A stretch of DNA of 64,000 nucleotides from JABFSM01 sp963762545 (GCA_963762545.1 CAVXLC010000003.1:186001-250000); one strand, 5' to 3'; positions 54,775 through 64,000 are shown, counted from the stretch's first letter. Program-made: numbers and translations. The notes: generated by a model from the letters alone, not told the origin.

Positions 54775-56604
54775 GTGGCGATCGGTATCGCCTACCTCGA
54801 CGGTCCCCGCCTGGCGCGGGCGGTGTACGCGGCCGCCGAGTGGGTGACCGCGGGTCGAGACGAGATCAATCGGTTGAACGTCTTCCCGGTGCCGGACGGG
54901 GACACCGGCACCAACTTCAGCCTGACCCTCCGCGCCGTCGCCGATGCCTGCCGGGCACTCGGCGACGAGTCGCTTCCGGTCACCGCGCAAACGATGGCGC
55001 GGGGGGCCGTGCTGGGCGCCCGGGGAAACTCGGGCATGATGCTGGCCCATTTCCTCATGGGCTTCGCCGAGGGCCTGGCCGGCCACGAGAGGGCCAGCGC
55101 GCCGCAGATCGCCCGGGCGCTCGCCCGGGGCGCCAGCAGCCTCTACGGGTCGCTGGATGAGCCCAAGGAAGGCACCATCCTGACCGTCGCCCGGGAGGCG
55201 GCCGCCGCGGCCGAACGGGCCGCCCACGATTCCCCCGACATCGCCGAATTCATGCGCCGGATGTTACGAGAGGGAGAGATCGCCCTGGCCCACACCCCCG
55301 AGCTGCTGGCCGTGCTCAAGGAGGCCGGCGTGGTGGACGCCGGGGGCAAGGGGTTCATGCGGATGATCGAGGGCGTGGTCCGTTTCATCGAGGGCGACCC
55401 GATCCTCGCGGTGTCCGGGGGGGAGGCTTTCCCCTACAGCTTTCCCGCCGCGGAGGTCAACGTCGCCGCGGAACGCGACTATCAGTACTGCACCGAGTTC
55501 ATCGTGCGGGGGGAGCAGCTCCCGGCGTCGAACGAGGTCCGGGCCGTCATGCACCAATTCGGTGGATCCCTGGTGGTGGCCGTTATCAGCGACATCCTGA
55601 AGGTCCATGTGCATACCGACACCCCGGAGGCCGTCTTTACTTTTGCCGGCCGATGGGGGAAGCTGACGTTTCGGAAGGCCGACGACATGCGGGTGCAGCA
55701 CCGGGCGCTCTCCCATCCGGAGCGCCGCCCCGTGGCCGTCGTCACGGATACTTCGAACGACCTGCCCGACGCGGTGCTGGACCGCCACCACATCGCGCTG
55801 GTTCCGCTCCAGATCGTCTTTGGCGATGAAGTGCATCTGGATCGCGTGGGAATGAAGCCGGAGGAGTTCTACCGCCGCTTGCGTTCGGCCCGGCAGCTCC
55901 CCACCACGTCGCAACCGACCCCCGCGGACTTCGTCCGGGTCTTCCGGTCGGCGCTCGACGAAGCGGACGAAGTCGTGGCGGTACTCCTGGGCTCCGCGCT
56001 GTCCGGTACGTTTCAGGCGGCCCAGGCCGCCATCCGGGCCGCGGGGCTCAAGCGTATCGAGCTGGTCGACAGCAAGGCGGCTTCGCTCTGCCTCGGGCTT
56101 CTGGCCCTTCGCGGCGCCGAATTGGCGGAATCGGGGTGGAGGGCGGCGGACATTGCCAGGGAGCTCGAGCGGGTACGCAAACAGTCGGGTGTCTATTTGA
56201 CGGTGGACACCTACGACAACCTGATCCGGTCAGGAAGGGTGTCGCGGGGTAAGGCATGGTTGGCGGGAATGCTGGACGTCAGGCCGATTCTGGGCCTCGA
56301 CCAGGACGGCCGGATCGTCCCGGTGGATCGCGTCCGGGGCCGGGAGGCACTCGTTTCCCGGATGCTCGCGCTGGTGGAGAAGAACCTCACGCCCAGACCA
56401 AGAGTCGTACGTTTCGGTGTGGCCCACGTCGAGGCCCCGGACGTCGCCGAACGGATTCGCACCGCCCTGGTTGCCGCCTTCGCCCCCCGGGACTGCTTCG
56501 TGTCCCTGGCCACCGGCGTCCTGGGGACCCACGTGGGGCCGGGCGCCTGGGCGGTTTGCTGGCAGGTCGAGGATGGGACCCCCACGGAGCGCCCCTCCGG
56601 GTGA
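54775..56604 (+). CDS. DAK2 (FakA-like) kinase fused to DegV (FakB-like) fatty-acid-binding domain
   Basis: The 609-residue protein starts at GTG. Residues 1-210 are a DAK2 kinase domain with the Mg-ATP motif DGDTGTN (41-47) and GARGNSGMML. Residues about 235-310 are the FakA middle domain (C239; HVHTD with H278, H280). Residues about 318-605 are DegV, with AVVTDTSNDLP and the lipid-site PTTSQPTP. In Firmicutes FakA and FakB are separate proteins that phosphorylate exogenous fatty acids; here both parts are joined. The downstream gene rsfS overlaps by 4 nt. Acyl-phosphate production is inferred. Confidence 0.9.
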   Translation: MAIGIAYLDGPRLARAVYAAAEWVTAGRDEINRLNVFPVPDGDTGTNFSLTLRAVADACRALGDESLPVTAQTMARGAVLGARGNSGMMLAHFLMGFAEGLAGHERASAPQIARALARGASSLYGSLDEPKEGTILTVAREAAAAAERAAHDSPDIAEFMRRMLREGEIALAHTPELLAVLKEAGVVDAGGKGFMRMIEGVVRFIEGDPILAVSGGEAFPYSFPAAEVNVAAERDYQYCTEFIVRGEQLPASNEVRAVMHQFGGSLVVAVISDILKVHVHTDTPEAVFTFAGRWGKLTFRKADDMRVQHRALSHPERRPVAVVTDTSNDLPDAVLDRHHIALVPLQIVFGDEVHLDRVGMKPEEFYRRLRSARQLPTTSQPTPADFVRVFRSALDEADEVVAVLLGSALSGTFQAAQAAIRAAGLKRIELVDSKAASLCLGLLALRGAELAESGWRAADIARELERVRKQSGVYLTVDTYDNLIRSGRVSRGKAWLAGMLDVRPILGLDQDGRIVPVDRVRGREALVSRMLALVEKNLTPRPRVVRFGVAHVEAPDVAERIRTALVAAFAPRDCFVSLATGVLGTHVGPGAWAVCWQVEDGTPTERPSG

Positions 56605-56993
56605 CCCGCCGCCATGGGAGCGAACCGCGGCCCGGTGAGCCGTCGCGCCTGGTCAGTCTGGCGCTGGAGGCCGCCGACGACCTCAAGGCCCGTGACCTGG
56701 TGGCCCTGGACCTCCGAGGGCTTAACGACGCCATTGACTGGTTCGTCATCGGCTCGGGCACCTCGGACACCCACGTTCGCGGCATCGCCCAATCGGTGGT
56801 CGACCGGCTCGAGGCGGAAGGCATCCGGGTCCATCATGTGGAAGGGCTCCCGGCCGGTCGCTGGGTGCTGCTGGATTTTGTCGATGTAGTCGTTCACCTG
56901 TTTCACCCCGAAGCACGCGCCTTCTACAAGCTCGAACGGCTGTGGAATGACGCGCCGAGGTTCGTGCCCGCGGCCGAAAGGAAGTCGTCATGA
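56601..56993 (+). CDS. rsfS: ribosomal silencing factor RsfS
   Basis: I take the GTG at 56601, overlapping the previous stop (GTGA). The 130-residue protein has the RsfS core DLKARDLVALDLRGLN, DWFVIGSGTSDTHVRGIAQ, and WVLLDFVDVVVHLFHPEARAFY. It binds L14 and blocks subunit joining under starvation. The short N-terminal Arg/Pro extension is not conserved, so an internal start is possible. Confidence 0.94.
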   Translation: MTRRHGSEPRPGEPSRLVSLALEAADDLKARDLVALDLRGLNDAIDWFVIGSGTSDTHVRGIAQSVVDRLEAEGIRVHHVEGLPAGRWVLLDFVDVVVHLFHPEARAFYKLERLWNDAPRFVPAAERKSS

Positions 56994-59900
56994 AGCGTCG
57001 GTTTGGTATGGCAGCCCTGCTGCTCGCCCTGCTCCCCGCCACCCTGCCGGCGCAGTACTTTGGCCGCAACAAGGTCCAGTACGGTCGCTTCGATTTCAAG
57101 ATCATCCAGACCGAACACTTCGACGTGTACTACTACCCCGCCGAGCGGGAGGCGGCCCTGGACATCGCGCGGATGGCGGAGCGCTCCTACGCCAAGCTCT
57201 CGAAGGCACTCAATCACGAGTTCAACGAGCGCAAGCCGATCATTCCCTACGCCTCGCACCCGGACTTTCAGCAGACCAACACCTCGGGGGAAGAAATCGA
57301 CGAGAGCACCGGGGGCTTCACCGACTACCTGCGGCACCGGAACATCTTTCCCCTGACCGGCTCGTACGAGGACAACCAGCACGTCCTGCAGCACGAAATG
57401 ACCCACCAGTTCCAGTTCGACATCTGGTCTCGGGGCCGGGTGGGCGGTGGCGTGCAGGGCATCATGACCGCGAATGCTCCCCTCTGGTTCGGCGAGGGCA
57501 TGGCCGAGTATTTCTCGCTCGGCCCGGTGGACCCGAATACCGCCATGTGGCTCCGCGATGCGGCCCTCGAAGGCAAGCTGCCGGGCCCGGAAGACTTCTA
57601 CCGCGTGTTCCCCTATCGCTTCGGGCAGGCGCTGGTGGCCTACATCGGCCAGCGGTGGGGCGACGAGGCCATCGGCCAGATCACCAAGCTCGGGGCGAGC
57701 GGCGGCATCGAGGCGGCGCTGCAGCGGGTCCTGGGGCTGTCCTTCCCGGCCCTGGTGGCGCAGTGGCAGGATGCGGTCCAGAAGCAGTACCTGCCGGAAA
57801 TCGGAAACCGGATCAAGGCCCGAGCCATTGCCAACGAGCTGCTGACCAAGAAGGCCTCCGGCGGCACCTGGCACCTGGCGCCGGCGCTCTCGCCGGACGG
57901 AACCAAGATCGCCTATCTGAGCGAGAAGAACTTCTACTTCGTGGATCTCTGGCTGGCCGACGGCAACACCGGCGCGACGATTCGCCGGCTGCTCAGCTCT
58001 TCGGCCAGCGGCAACTTCGAGACCTTTCGCTTCATCACGTCGTCGGCCAGCTGGTCGGCCGACGGCAAGTACCTGGCATTGTCGGCCCAGCGCAACGGCA
58101 AGGACGACATCGTCATCGTGGATGTGGCGCGCAACAAGGAGGTCCGGGACATCGTGGTGCCTCTTGCCGGCGTCAACACGCCGACCTGGAGCCCGGACGG
58201 CTCGCAGCTGGTCTTCAGCGGGCTGGACGGGGGCATTTCCGACCTCTTCGTGATCAACGCCGACGGCACCGGTCTCAAGCGGCTGACCAACGACAAGAAC
58301 GCGGACTTGCACCCGGCCTGGTCGCCGGACGGCAAGACCATCGCGTTCACGACCGACCGGGGGCCGAACACCGATTTCGCCAAGCTCAAGTGGGGCAGTC
58401 TGCGGATCGGGATCTACCACCTGGACAGCGGGCAGATCGATCTTCCCGCCGGCATGAACGTGGGCCGCAACACCGATCCGCAGTGGTCCCCGGACGGCAA
58501 GACGCTGGCGTTCGTCTCGGACCGGAACGGGGTGGCCAACATCTATCTGCACGACCTGGCCGACGGCCAGACCTACCAGATCACCGATTTCTACACCGGC
58601 GTGCAGGGCATCACTCCGCTCTCCCCGGTGCTCTCGTGGGCCCGCGGCGCCGACAAGCTGGCGTTCGTCTACTTCGAGCAGGGGCGCTACGACGTCTACA
58701 CCCTGAACTCGCCCGCGACGCTCAAGAAGCAGCCGTGGAACCCGAGCCAGATCGTGGCCTCGCGCCCCCTGGCGACGATCGCGCCGAGCGGTGAGGCGGC
58801 CCGGCCGGCCGTGGCGGTCATTCAGCCGCCGGCGGGCCCCCAGGTGCTCGGCGGCGGCGCCGTCTACCGGACCCCGCGCGGGTTCCGGCGGGCCGATTCC
58901 CTTCCGGCGCTGCCGGACTCCCTGCGGGCCAAGTTCGAGCCGGTGTCCATCGCCAAGATTCTCGATTCGCTGGATATCACGCCGCCGGACACCAGCGAGT
59001 TCACCTTCAAGAACTACAAGGCGACGCTCGAGCCCGAATACGTCACCCGACCCACCATCGGATACACCCGCGACACGTTCGGGCGGGGGCTGACCGGCTC
59101 CACCGGCATCGTCCTGGGCGACATGCTGGGAAACCACCAGCTCGGGTTTGCCGCCTCCCTCAACGGCCGCATCAACGAGACCTACTTTGCCGCGCAGTAC
59201 GTCAACCTGGCCCGGCGGATGAATTGGGGTCTCGGGCTGACTCAGGAGCCGTACTTCTACTATGAAGGTGCGGGGTTCATCGACGGCGGCGGCGGCACCA
59301 TCAACTACGTGGAGAGCATCCGCCGGCTGGTGCTCCGGCAGGCGTCCTTCGTCACCGCCTATCCGTTCAGCCGGTTCCGGCGGCTCGAGTTCGGCGTCGC
59401 GGGCGTCAATGTCTCGGACGACAGCCGGCAGTTCGTGCAGCCCCTCGACCAGAACGGCGTGCCGATCGCCGACCCGTTCGTTCAGAACGTCCACAACGGG
59501 TCGGTCAGCTATGTCCAGCCCAATCTCGCCCTGGTGTTCGACAACTCGCTGTACGGACCGGTCGGTCCCTTCATGGGGCGGCGATCCCGGGTGGAGGTGG
59601 CGCCGCGCTTCGGGGGCTGGCGCTTCACCACCGTCAACGTGGACTATCGCCGCTACGACCGGATCGCGAATGCGGTGACCTTTGCCACCCGGTTCCAGTA
59701 CTACGGGCAGCACGGCCGGGACGAGCTCCGATTCAGGTTCTTTGCCGGGACGCCGGACTTCATCCGGGGCTACACTTCGGGCTCGTTCGCCAAGCACGAG
59801 TGCAGCGGCCAGGTCGACCCGAACACCGCCACCGGTTGCGCCTTGCTCGACCAGCTGGTGGGCACCCGGGTCATGATGGCCGGCGCCGAGCTCCGGTTCC

Positions 59901-60181
59901 CGGTGCTGCGCCCGCTGGGGCTCCTGCCCAGCGGGTTCCCGGACCTGGAGGGCGTGATCTTCTACGACGCGGGCGTTGCCTGGCAACAGGGGGTCACCCT
60001 CAAGCTGAAGCGGGCCGCGGGCGACGACCCCACCCTGGTGCGCAGTCCGCTCACCTCGACCGGCTTCGGCGTCCGGGCCAACCTGTTCAACTTCCTGATC
60101 CTCCGGGCCGACTACGCCTTCCCCCTGCAGCGTCCGGGAGTCCCGGGATACTGGATGATCAGCCTCGGACCCACATTCTGA
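56990..60181 (+). CDS. exported metallopeptidase / beta-propeller / outer-membrane barrel fusion
   Basis: The 1063-residue protein has a signal peptide ending TLPAQ. Residues about 30-240 form a peptidase-MA-like gluzincin: HEMTH (H135-H139) with WFGEGMAEY (E169, E173). Residues about 290-560 carry PD40/TolB-type propeller blades (SPDGTKIAY, SPDGSQLVF, SPDGKTIAF, SPDGKTLAF). Residues about 690-1063 are alternating beta strands resembling an Omp85/BamA-type barrel, ending with Phe (SLGPTF). The three parts suggest a surface protease tethered to the outer membrane. ATG overlaps rsfS. The barrel assignment is by pattern. Confidence 0.82.
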   Translation: MKRRFGMAALLLALLPATLPAQYFGRNKVQYGRFDFKIIQTEHFDVYYYPAEREAALDIARMAERSYAKLSKALNHEFNERKPIIPYASHPDFQQTNTSGEEIDESTGGFTDYLRHRNIFPLTGSYEDNQHVLQHEMTHQFQFDIWSRGRVGGGVQGIMTANAPLWFGEGMAEYFSLGPVDPNTAMWLRDAALEGKLPGPEDFYRVFPYRFGQALVAYIGQRWGDEAIGQITKLGASGGIEAALQRVLGLSFPALVAQWQDAVQKQYLPEIGNRIKARAIANELLTKKASGGTWHLAPALSPDGTKIAYLSEKNFYFVDLWLADGNTGATIRRLLSSSASGNFETFRFITSSASWSADGKYLALSAQRNGKDDIVIVDVARNKEVRDIVVPLAGVNTPTWSPDGSQLVFSGLDGGISDLFVINADGTGLKRLTNDKNADLHPAWSPDGKTIAFTTDRGPNTDFAKLKWGSLRIGIYHLDSGQIDLPAGMNVGRNTDPQWSPDGKTLAFVSDRNGVANIYLHDLADGQTYQITDFYTGVQGITPLSPVLSWARGADKLAFVYFEQGRYDVYTLNSPATLKKQPWNPSQIVASRPLATIAPSGEAARPAVAVIQPPAGPQVLGGGAVYRTPRGFRRADSLPALPDSLRAKFEPVSIAKILDSLDITPPDTSEFTFKNYKATLEPEYVTRPTIGYTRDTFGRGLTGSTGIVLGDMLGNHQLGFAASLNGRINETYFAAQYVNLARRMNWGLGLTQEPYFYYEGAGFIDGGGGTINYVESIRRLVLRQASFVTAYPFSRFRRLEFGVAGVNVSDDSRQFVQPLDQNGVPIADPFVQNVHNGSVSYVQPNLALVFDNSLYGPVGPFMGRRSRVEVAPRFGGWRFTTVNVDYRRYDRIANAVTFATRFQYYGQHGRDELRFRFFAGTPDFIRGYTSGSFAKHECSGQVDPNTATGCALLDQLVGTRVMMAGAELRFPVLRPLGLLPSGFPDLEGVIFYDAGVAWQQGVTLKLKRAAGDDPTLVRSPLTSTGFGVRANLFNFLILRADYAFPLQRPGVPGYWMISLGPTF

Positions 60182-61617
60182 CTTCCCGCGCCGCCGATCC
60201 ACCGCCCATCATCGCCGCCCGGCTCGTCCGGGCGGCGGTCATTCTGGCCGCCGCCTCCTGCCGGGGCGGTGCCGCGACGCCCCCCCCCGATCTGCCCGCC
60301 GTGGGGGCCCAGGTGTCGCTGCTCCGGTTCCCGTCCGCCGGCGGCCCGGTGCGGGCCTACAGCCCCGACAGCCTGGGCGCCCCGATCTGGATGTCCCTGG
60401 CGCCGACGCCGAAGATCCAGCGGGTCCTGGGGGTCGACCTGGATGAGCGCATCGCCTGGGCGATCGAGGCCCCCGGCAACCTGATCGCGGTCGATCTGGA
60501 ATCGCGCGCGGTCCGGAAACCGCTGACCGGGGTGAGCTCGGCGGTCGTGGGCCCTGACGGCTCGCTCTACGCGGCCGACGCGCAGCACCGGGTGCGACGG
60601 GTCCTGCACCGCAACCCGCTCGACTTTCACGATCCACTTCCCGCCGCGCCGGTCGCGCTGTTCGGCGCGGTCAATGACGTGCTGATCGCGGTCACGGCCG
60701 GCCCGCCGGCGAAGCTGATCGTGACCAACGCGGAGCAGGCCGTCCACACCTCCATCCTGCCCCCGGGGGAGGTTGGCGCCACCTATTGGGGCGACCTGGT
60801 GGCCGTGGCCGCGGATACGGCGGTGGTGCTCTATGAGACCGTCGGCGGGCGCCGGGCGGTCACCCCGATCCATCCCCGGCAGCGGGCCCGCCGGGTGGCC
60901 TTCAGTCCCTCGGGACACCGGCTGTACGTGGCCGGGGAGGCGAACGAGCTCGAGGTGTTCGACCGGTTCACCCTGTCCGAGGTCGCCCGCATCAAGCTCC
61001 CCGGACCGCCCCGCGACATCAGGGTGGACGCGTCCGGGCGGTGGATGCTGGTCCAGCCCCCCTCGGCCGACTCCGTCTGGGTCGTCGACCTGGCCACGGG
61101 CCGCCTGGCGGCGCCGGTCCCCGGCAGCTGGGGGCCAGATCTCCCCCTCGTGGCGGGTGCGGCCACCCTGATAACCCGGCTGGGTGCCGACGTCGCCTCC
61201 TTCGACCTGCGACAGGCGCCGCCCCGGGCCATGGGCCGGCTCGAGGGGGCCGGCGAAGACCTCTGGCTGGCGGCGGCCTGGCTGCCCCGGGACCGGGTGC
61301 AGGCCGCTGCGGCCGCCGCGGAATCGGCGACGGTGGTCCAGGATACGGCGTTGGTGGCCGATTCCCTCAAGCTGAATGCCGATTCGGTCGGGATCTTTCT
61401 GCAGGTGAGTACCTCGCAGAATCCCGACTGGGCCGCCCAGCTCGCCAAGCAGCTCAAGGATGCCGGCTTCCCCTCGAGGGTGCTCCAGCCCAAGGGGCCG
61501 GACGATGGGTATCGGGTGGTGGTCGGGCCCTACGCCACACGGGAAATCGCGGAAGACAACGGCCGCAAGCTGGGCCGGCCCTTCTTCATCCTGCGGGAAT
61601 CGCCACCGCGCCCCTGA
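60178..61617 (+). CDS. SPOR-domain lipoprotein with beta-propeller, apparent CTG start
   Basis: The only start that keeps the lipoprotein signal is CTG at 60178, forming a CTGA overlap with the upstream stop. It gives TSRAADPPPIIAARLVRAAVIL and a lipobox ending AASC. No ATG, GTG or TTG is in frame before the lipobox. The middle (about 60-360) has propeller-like strands (AFSPSGHRLYVAG). The C-terminal 75 residues are a SPOR domain (GIFLQVSTSQN, YRVVVGPYATR), which binds denuded peptidoglycan, often at the septum. The length is about 479 residues. Confidence 0.82.
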   Translation: MTSRAADPPPIIAARLVRAAVILAAASCRGGAATPPPDLPAVGAQVSLLRFPSAGGPVRAYSPDSLGAPIWMSLAPTPKIQRVLGVDLDERIAWAIEAPGNLIAVDLESRAVRKPLTGVSSAVVGPDGSLYAADAQHRVRRVLHRNPLDFHDPLPAAPVALFGAVNDVLIAVTAGPPAKLIVTNAEQAVHTSILPPGEVGATYWGDLVAVAADTAVVLYETVGGRRAVTPIHPRQRARRVAFSPSGHRLYVAGEANELEVFDRFTLSEVARIKLPGPPRDIRVDASGRWMLVQPPSADSVWVVDLATGRLAAPVPGSWGPDLPLVAGAATLITRLGADVASFDLRQAPPRAMGRLEGAGEDLWLAAAWLPRDRVQAAAAAAESATVVQDTALVADSLKLNADSVGIFLQVSTSQNPDWAAQLAKQLKDAGFPSRVLQPKGPDDGYRVVVGPYATREIAEDNGRKLGRPFFILRESPPRP

Positions 61618-61702
61618 CCCGGCGGGCCCAACCGTTTATTTTCCTCCGGTCCAGGCGGCACCGGGGCCGTGCCGCTCCCACCCTCCCATCCTGGCGCAAC
61701 GC

Positions 61703-64000
61703 ATGAAGCTCACCAAGCTGGAGCTTTCCGGCTTCAAGTCATTCGCGGACAACGTCACGCTGGATTTCGAGGACGGGGTGACGGCCATCGTCGGCCCCAA
61801 CGGCTGCGGCAAGTCCAACGTCTCCGACGCGGTGCGCTGGGTCCTGGGTGAGCAATCGGCGCGCCTGCTGCGCGGCGGCAAGATGGAAGACGTGATCTTC
61901 CAGGGCTCCGCCGGCCGGCGCCCGGTGAACCTGACCGAAGTGTCGCTCCACCTGGACAACAGCGGCGGCGATCTCCCGATCGCCTACCGGGAGGTGGTGA
62001 TCACCCGGCGGCTCTCGCGATCGGGCCTGAGCGAGTATCTCCTCAACAATCTCCCGGTCCGGCTCCGCGATATCCAGGATCTGCTCCGCGGCACCGGGCT
62101 GGGCAGCGACGCCGGGGTGGTCATCGAAGCCAAGATGATCGACCTGCTGCTCTCCGATCGCGCCGAGGAGCGCCGGTCGCTGTTCGAGGAGGCCGCGGGC
62201 ATCGGCCTCTACCGGGACCGCAAGCACAGCACCGAGCGCCGGCTCGAGGAAACCGCGGCCGATCTGCAGCGGCTCGAGGACCTGATCGCGGAGGTGCAGT
62301 CCCAGATCCGCTCGCTGGCCCGGCAGAAAGGAAAAGCCGAGCGGCATGCCAAGCTCATGGAGGAGAAGTTCGCGGTGACGCTCACGCTGGCCCGGCGCCA
62401 CCTGGACGACCTGACCGAGCGCGCCACGGGCGTGGAGGAGCGCCATCGCACGTTGTCGGAGCGTCTCCCGGTCCTCCGCGCCGGCCTGAGCGATGCCACG
62501 ACCCGTCAGGACGAGGCCGCGCGGGCCCGGCTGCGCGCCGAGGAGCATCGAACCGAGATCGCCCGCCAGCTGGCGGAAGTCCAGGTGGCGCTCTCCCGTC
62601 TCGACGGCGACATCGCGGTGGCCGGGGAGCGGCTGGCCAACGCCCAGCAGCGCCGCCGCCGCGATGAGGAGGAGCGGGGCCACGCCTCGCGCCGCACCGA
62701 AGAGGCCGAGCGCGAGAGAGCCTCCGCGACGGCGGAGCTGCGCGCCGCCGAGCAGGAGCATCAGGGCATCCAGCTCCACCTGACCGACCGCGCCGCGGCG
62801 GAGGAAGAAGTCCGCGAACGGCTCACCGCTCGTCGCACCACCGTGCGTCAGGCCGAAGAAGCGCTCGCCAGCCGGGTCCAGCAGCTCCGCTCGCTCGAAG
62901 GGGAGCGGGCTGCGCTCGAGCAGGAGATCACTGCCCTCGGCGAGCGGACCGCGCAGGCTGCGGCCCATGCCCGGGAGGTGCGGGAGGACCTCGCGGCGGC
63001 CGATGCGCGCGCCCGGGCCGGCGCCGACATCGCGCACCGCAACGCCGAAGCCGCGCTGGCCGCCGCCGCCCTGGCCGAGCGGAGCCGCCATGAGGTGGCG
63101 GAGAGCCGGGAGCAGGAAACCAGTCAGCGCAACCGGAAGCGCCTGGTGGAAGAGAGCCTGGCCCAGCTCACCACCCGGCGGGCGGCCCTCGAGGAGCTGG
63201 AGCGCGACCGGGTGGGTCTGGCGCCCGCCGCCGCCGCGCTGCTGGCGGCCCGGAGTCGCTTCAACGGCGCGGTGCTCGGCCCCCTGAGCGACCACATCAG
63301 TACCGACCGGGACGCCGCCGAGCTGGCCGAGCGGCTGCTGGGGGAATGGATGCACGCGGTCCTGGTGCGGGACCAGGACGCGATCGAGGCGATCCGGCAG
63401 TGGCACGCCGACGTCCAGCCCGGCGCACTGGTGCTGCTACCGGTCGACAGCGGGCCCCGCGGCGCCGTCAACGGACCCAGCCCGCTCGAGGCCCAGCTAC
63501 ACGCCGAGGGACCCGCGGCCCGCTGGGTCCAGGCCCTGCTGGGCGGTTCCGAGGTGATGGACCAGCGCGGCCACGCCCTGCGGCGGGCCAGCGGCGCGGT
63601 GATCCTGGCCGCGGCGGCCGGCACCAGCGGACCCTTGCGCCGCCGCGCCGAAATCGGTGGCCTCGCCGCCGAGATCGAGCAGCAGGAGCAGGCCCTGCGC
63701 GAGGTGAGCGGCGAGCTCACCGCCACGGAGCACCGGCTGGCCGGGGCGGAGCGCGCCGCGGCGGACGCCCTGGCCGCCCTCGAGCTGGCCCGCGAGCAGG
63801 AGCGCAGCGCCGTGGCCCAGCGGGAAGACGCCGCGCGGGTGGTCCAGAACCTGACCCGGGAGCTGGCCGACGCCGAGACCGGCCTGGCGCACATCACCGA
63901 GCGGCTGGGCCGCGCCACCGAGCGGAAGCAGGAGGTCGACGGAGCGCTCGACGAGGGCGGAGCCGTCCGGGTCCGGGACGACGCGGCGCTGACCGAGCAC
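61703..64000 (+). CDS. smc: chromosome segregation ATPase SMC (5' part, runs off the window)
   Basis: The first 766 codons are present and no stop is reached. It begins MKLTKLELSGFKSFAD and has Walker A GPNGCGKS (31-38), then LLRGTGLGSDAGVV and the first coiled coil (about 170-500). The hinge (about 515-650, with NGAVLGPLSDHI) and the start of the return coil follow. The ABC signature and Walker B lie beyond base 64000. SMC condenses and segregates the chromosome. ATG at 61703 follows an 85-nt spacer with TTTATTTT about 65 nt upstream. Confidence 0.96.
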   Translation, partial: MKLTKLELSGFKSFADNVTLDFEDGVTAIVGPNGCGKSNVSDAVRWVLGEQSARLLRGGKMEDVIFQGSAGRRPVNLTEVSLHLDNSGGDLPIAYREVVITRRLSRSGLSEYLLNNLPVRLRDIQDLLRGTGLGSDAGVVIEAKMIDLLLSDRAEERRSLFEEAAGIGLYRDRKHSTERRLEETAADLQRLEDLIAEVQSQIRSLARQKGKAERHAKLMEEKFAVTLTLARRHLDDLTERATGVEERHRTLSERLPVLRAGLSDATTRQDEAARARLRAEEHRTEIARQLAEVQVALSRLDGDIAVAGERLANAQQRRRRDEEERGHASRRTEEAERERASATAELRAAEQEHQGIQLHLTDRAAAEEEVRERLTARRTTVRQAEEALASRVQQLRSLEGERAALEQEITALGERTAQAAAHAREVREDLAAADARARAGADIAHRNAEAALAAAALAERSRHEVAESREQETSQRNRKRLVEESLAQLTTRRAALEELERDRVGLAPAAAALLAARSRFNGAVLGPLSDHISTDRDAAELAERLLGEWMHAVLVRDQDAIEAIRQWHADVQPGALVLLPVDSGPRGAVNGPSPLEAQLHAEGPAARWVQALLGGSEVMDQRGHALRRASGAVILAAAAGTSGPLRRRAEIGGLAAEIEQQEQALREVSGELTATEHRLAGAERAAADALAALELAREQERSAVAQREDAARVVQNLTRELADAETGLAHITERLGRATERKQEVDGALDEGGAVRVRDDAALTEH

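Overview
This 64 kb window is high-GC (roughly two thirds G+C), densely coded, Gram-negative-type chromosomal DNA, with many exported lipoproteins, an outer-membrane-barrel fusion protein, SPOR and TonB-like proteins. The mix of families (DUF2723 membrane glycosyltransferase-like protein, DUF4159/DUF4175 pair, many Ig-like lipoproteins, LL-diaminopimelate aminotransferase, SelA, K+-dependent membrane pyrophosphatase) suggests a member of the Gemmatimonadota. That assignment is an inference from gene content; there is no rRNA gene to confirm it. No insertion sequence, prophage, integrase or CRISPR array was seen.

Layout. 1-3.4 kb (minus): a thiolase, then thrS and a tiny membrane protein. 3.4-9.8 kb (plus): BON-like protein, valS, an Ig-like lipoprotein, selA and gmhB, all chained by 4-nt stop/start overlaps. 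9.8-15.3 kb: a DUF1835 protein facing purN-purH and a DUF2723 protein. 15.4-20.1 kb: two tRNA-Ser genes (UGA and GCU) bracket a block of exported proteins (lipoproteins, metallophosphoesterase, HExxH protein, cyclophilin). 20.1-26.6 kb (plus): an M28-type peptidase homologue, a peptide/nickel-type ABC importer (binding protein plus two permeases), and gltX. 26.6-39.9 kb (minus): an almost gapless ten-gene run from trxA and rsmI through DUF4159, DUF4175-like, TPR and Tat-exported proteins, a RadC-type JAMM/DinG helicase fusion, a FAH-family hydrolase, dapL and a TonB-like protein. 39.9-45.2 kb: methylmalonyl-CoA epimerase, a small lipoprotein, pdxJ, a degenerate-HPt protein with VPIESL repeats, a flippase-like membrane protein and ispE. 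45.2-52.7 kb: a structured intergenic region, tRNA-Gln abutting a zinc alcohol dehydrogenase, prs, rplY, pth, hppA, ychF and a MOSC protein. 52.8-57 kb: rpsF-rpsR-DUF2232-rplI, a DAK2/DegV fusion and rsfS. 57-64 kb: a metalloprotease/beta-propeller/beta-barrel fusion, a SPOR lipoprotein and the 5' part of smc.

Most of the window is housekeeping: three aminoacyl-tRNA synthetases, three tRNAs, translation factors and ribosomal proteins, nucleotide, cofactor, isoprenoid and lysine biosynthesis. The less ordinary content is in protein fusions (JAMM-helicase, DAK2-DegV, peptidase-propeller-barrel), in a short linear motif repeated in a protein with a degenerate HPt domain, and in expression signals. 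Several first-in-operon genes have a TANNNT box only 5-8 nt before the start codon and no Shine-Dalgarno sequence, which suggests leaderless mRNAs. Three genes appear to start with CTG. Two tRNA genes sit 2 and 23 nt upstream of protein genes.
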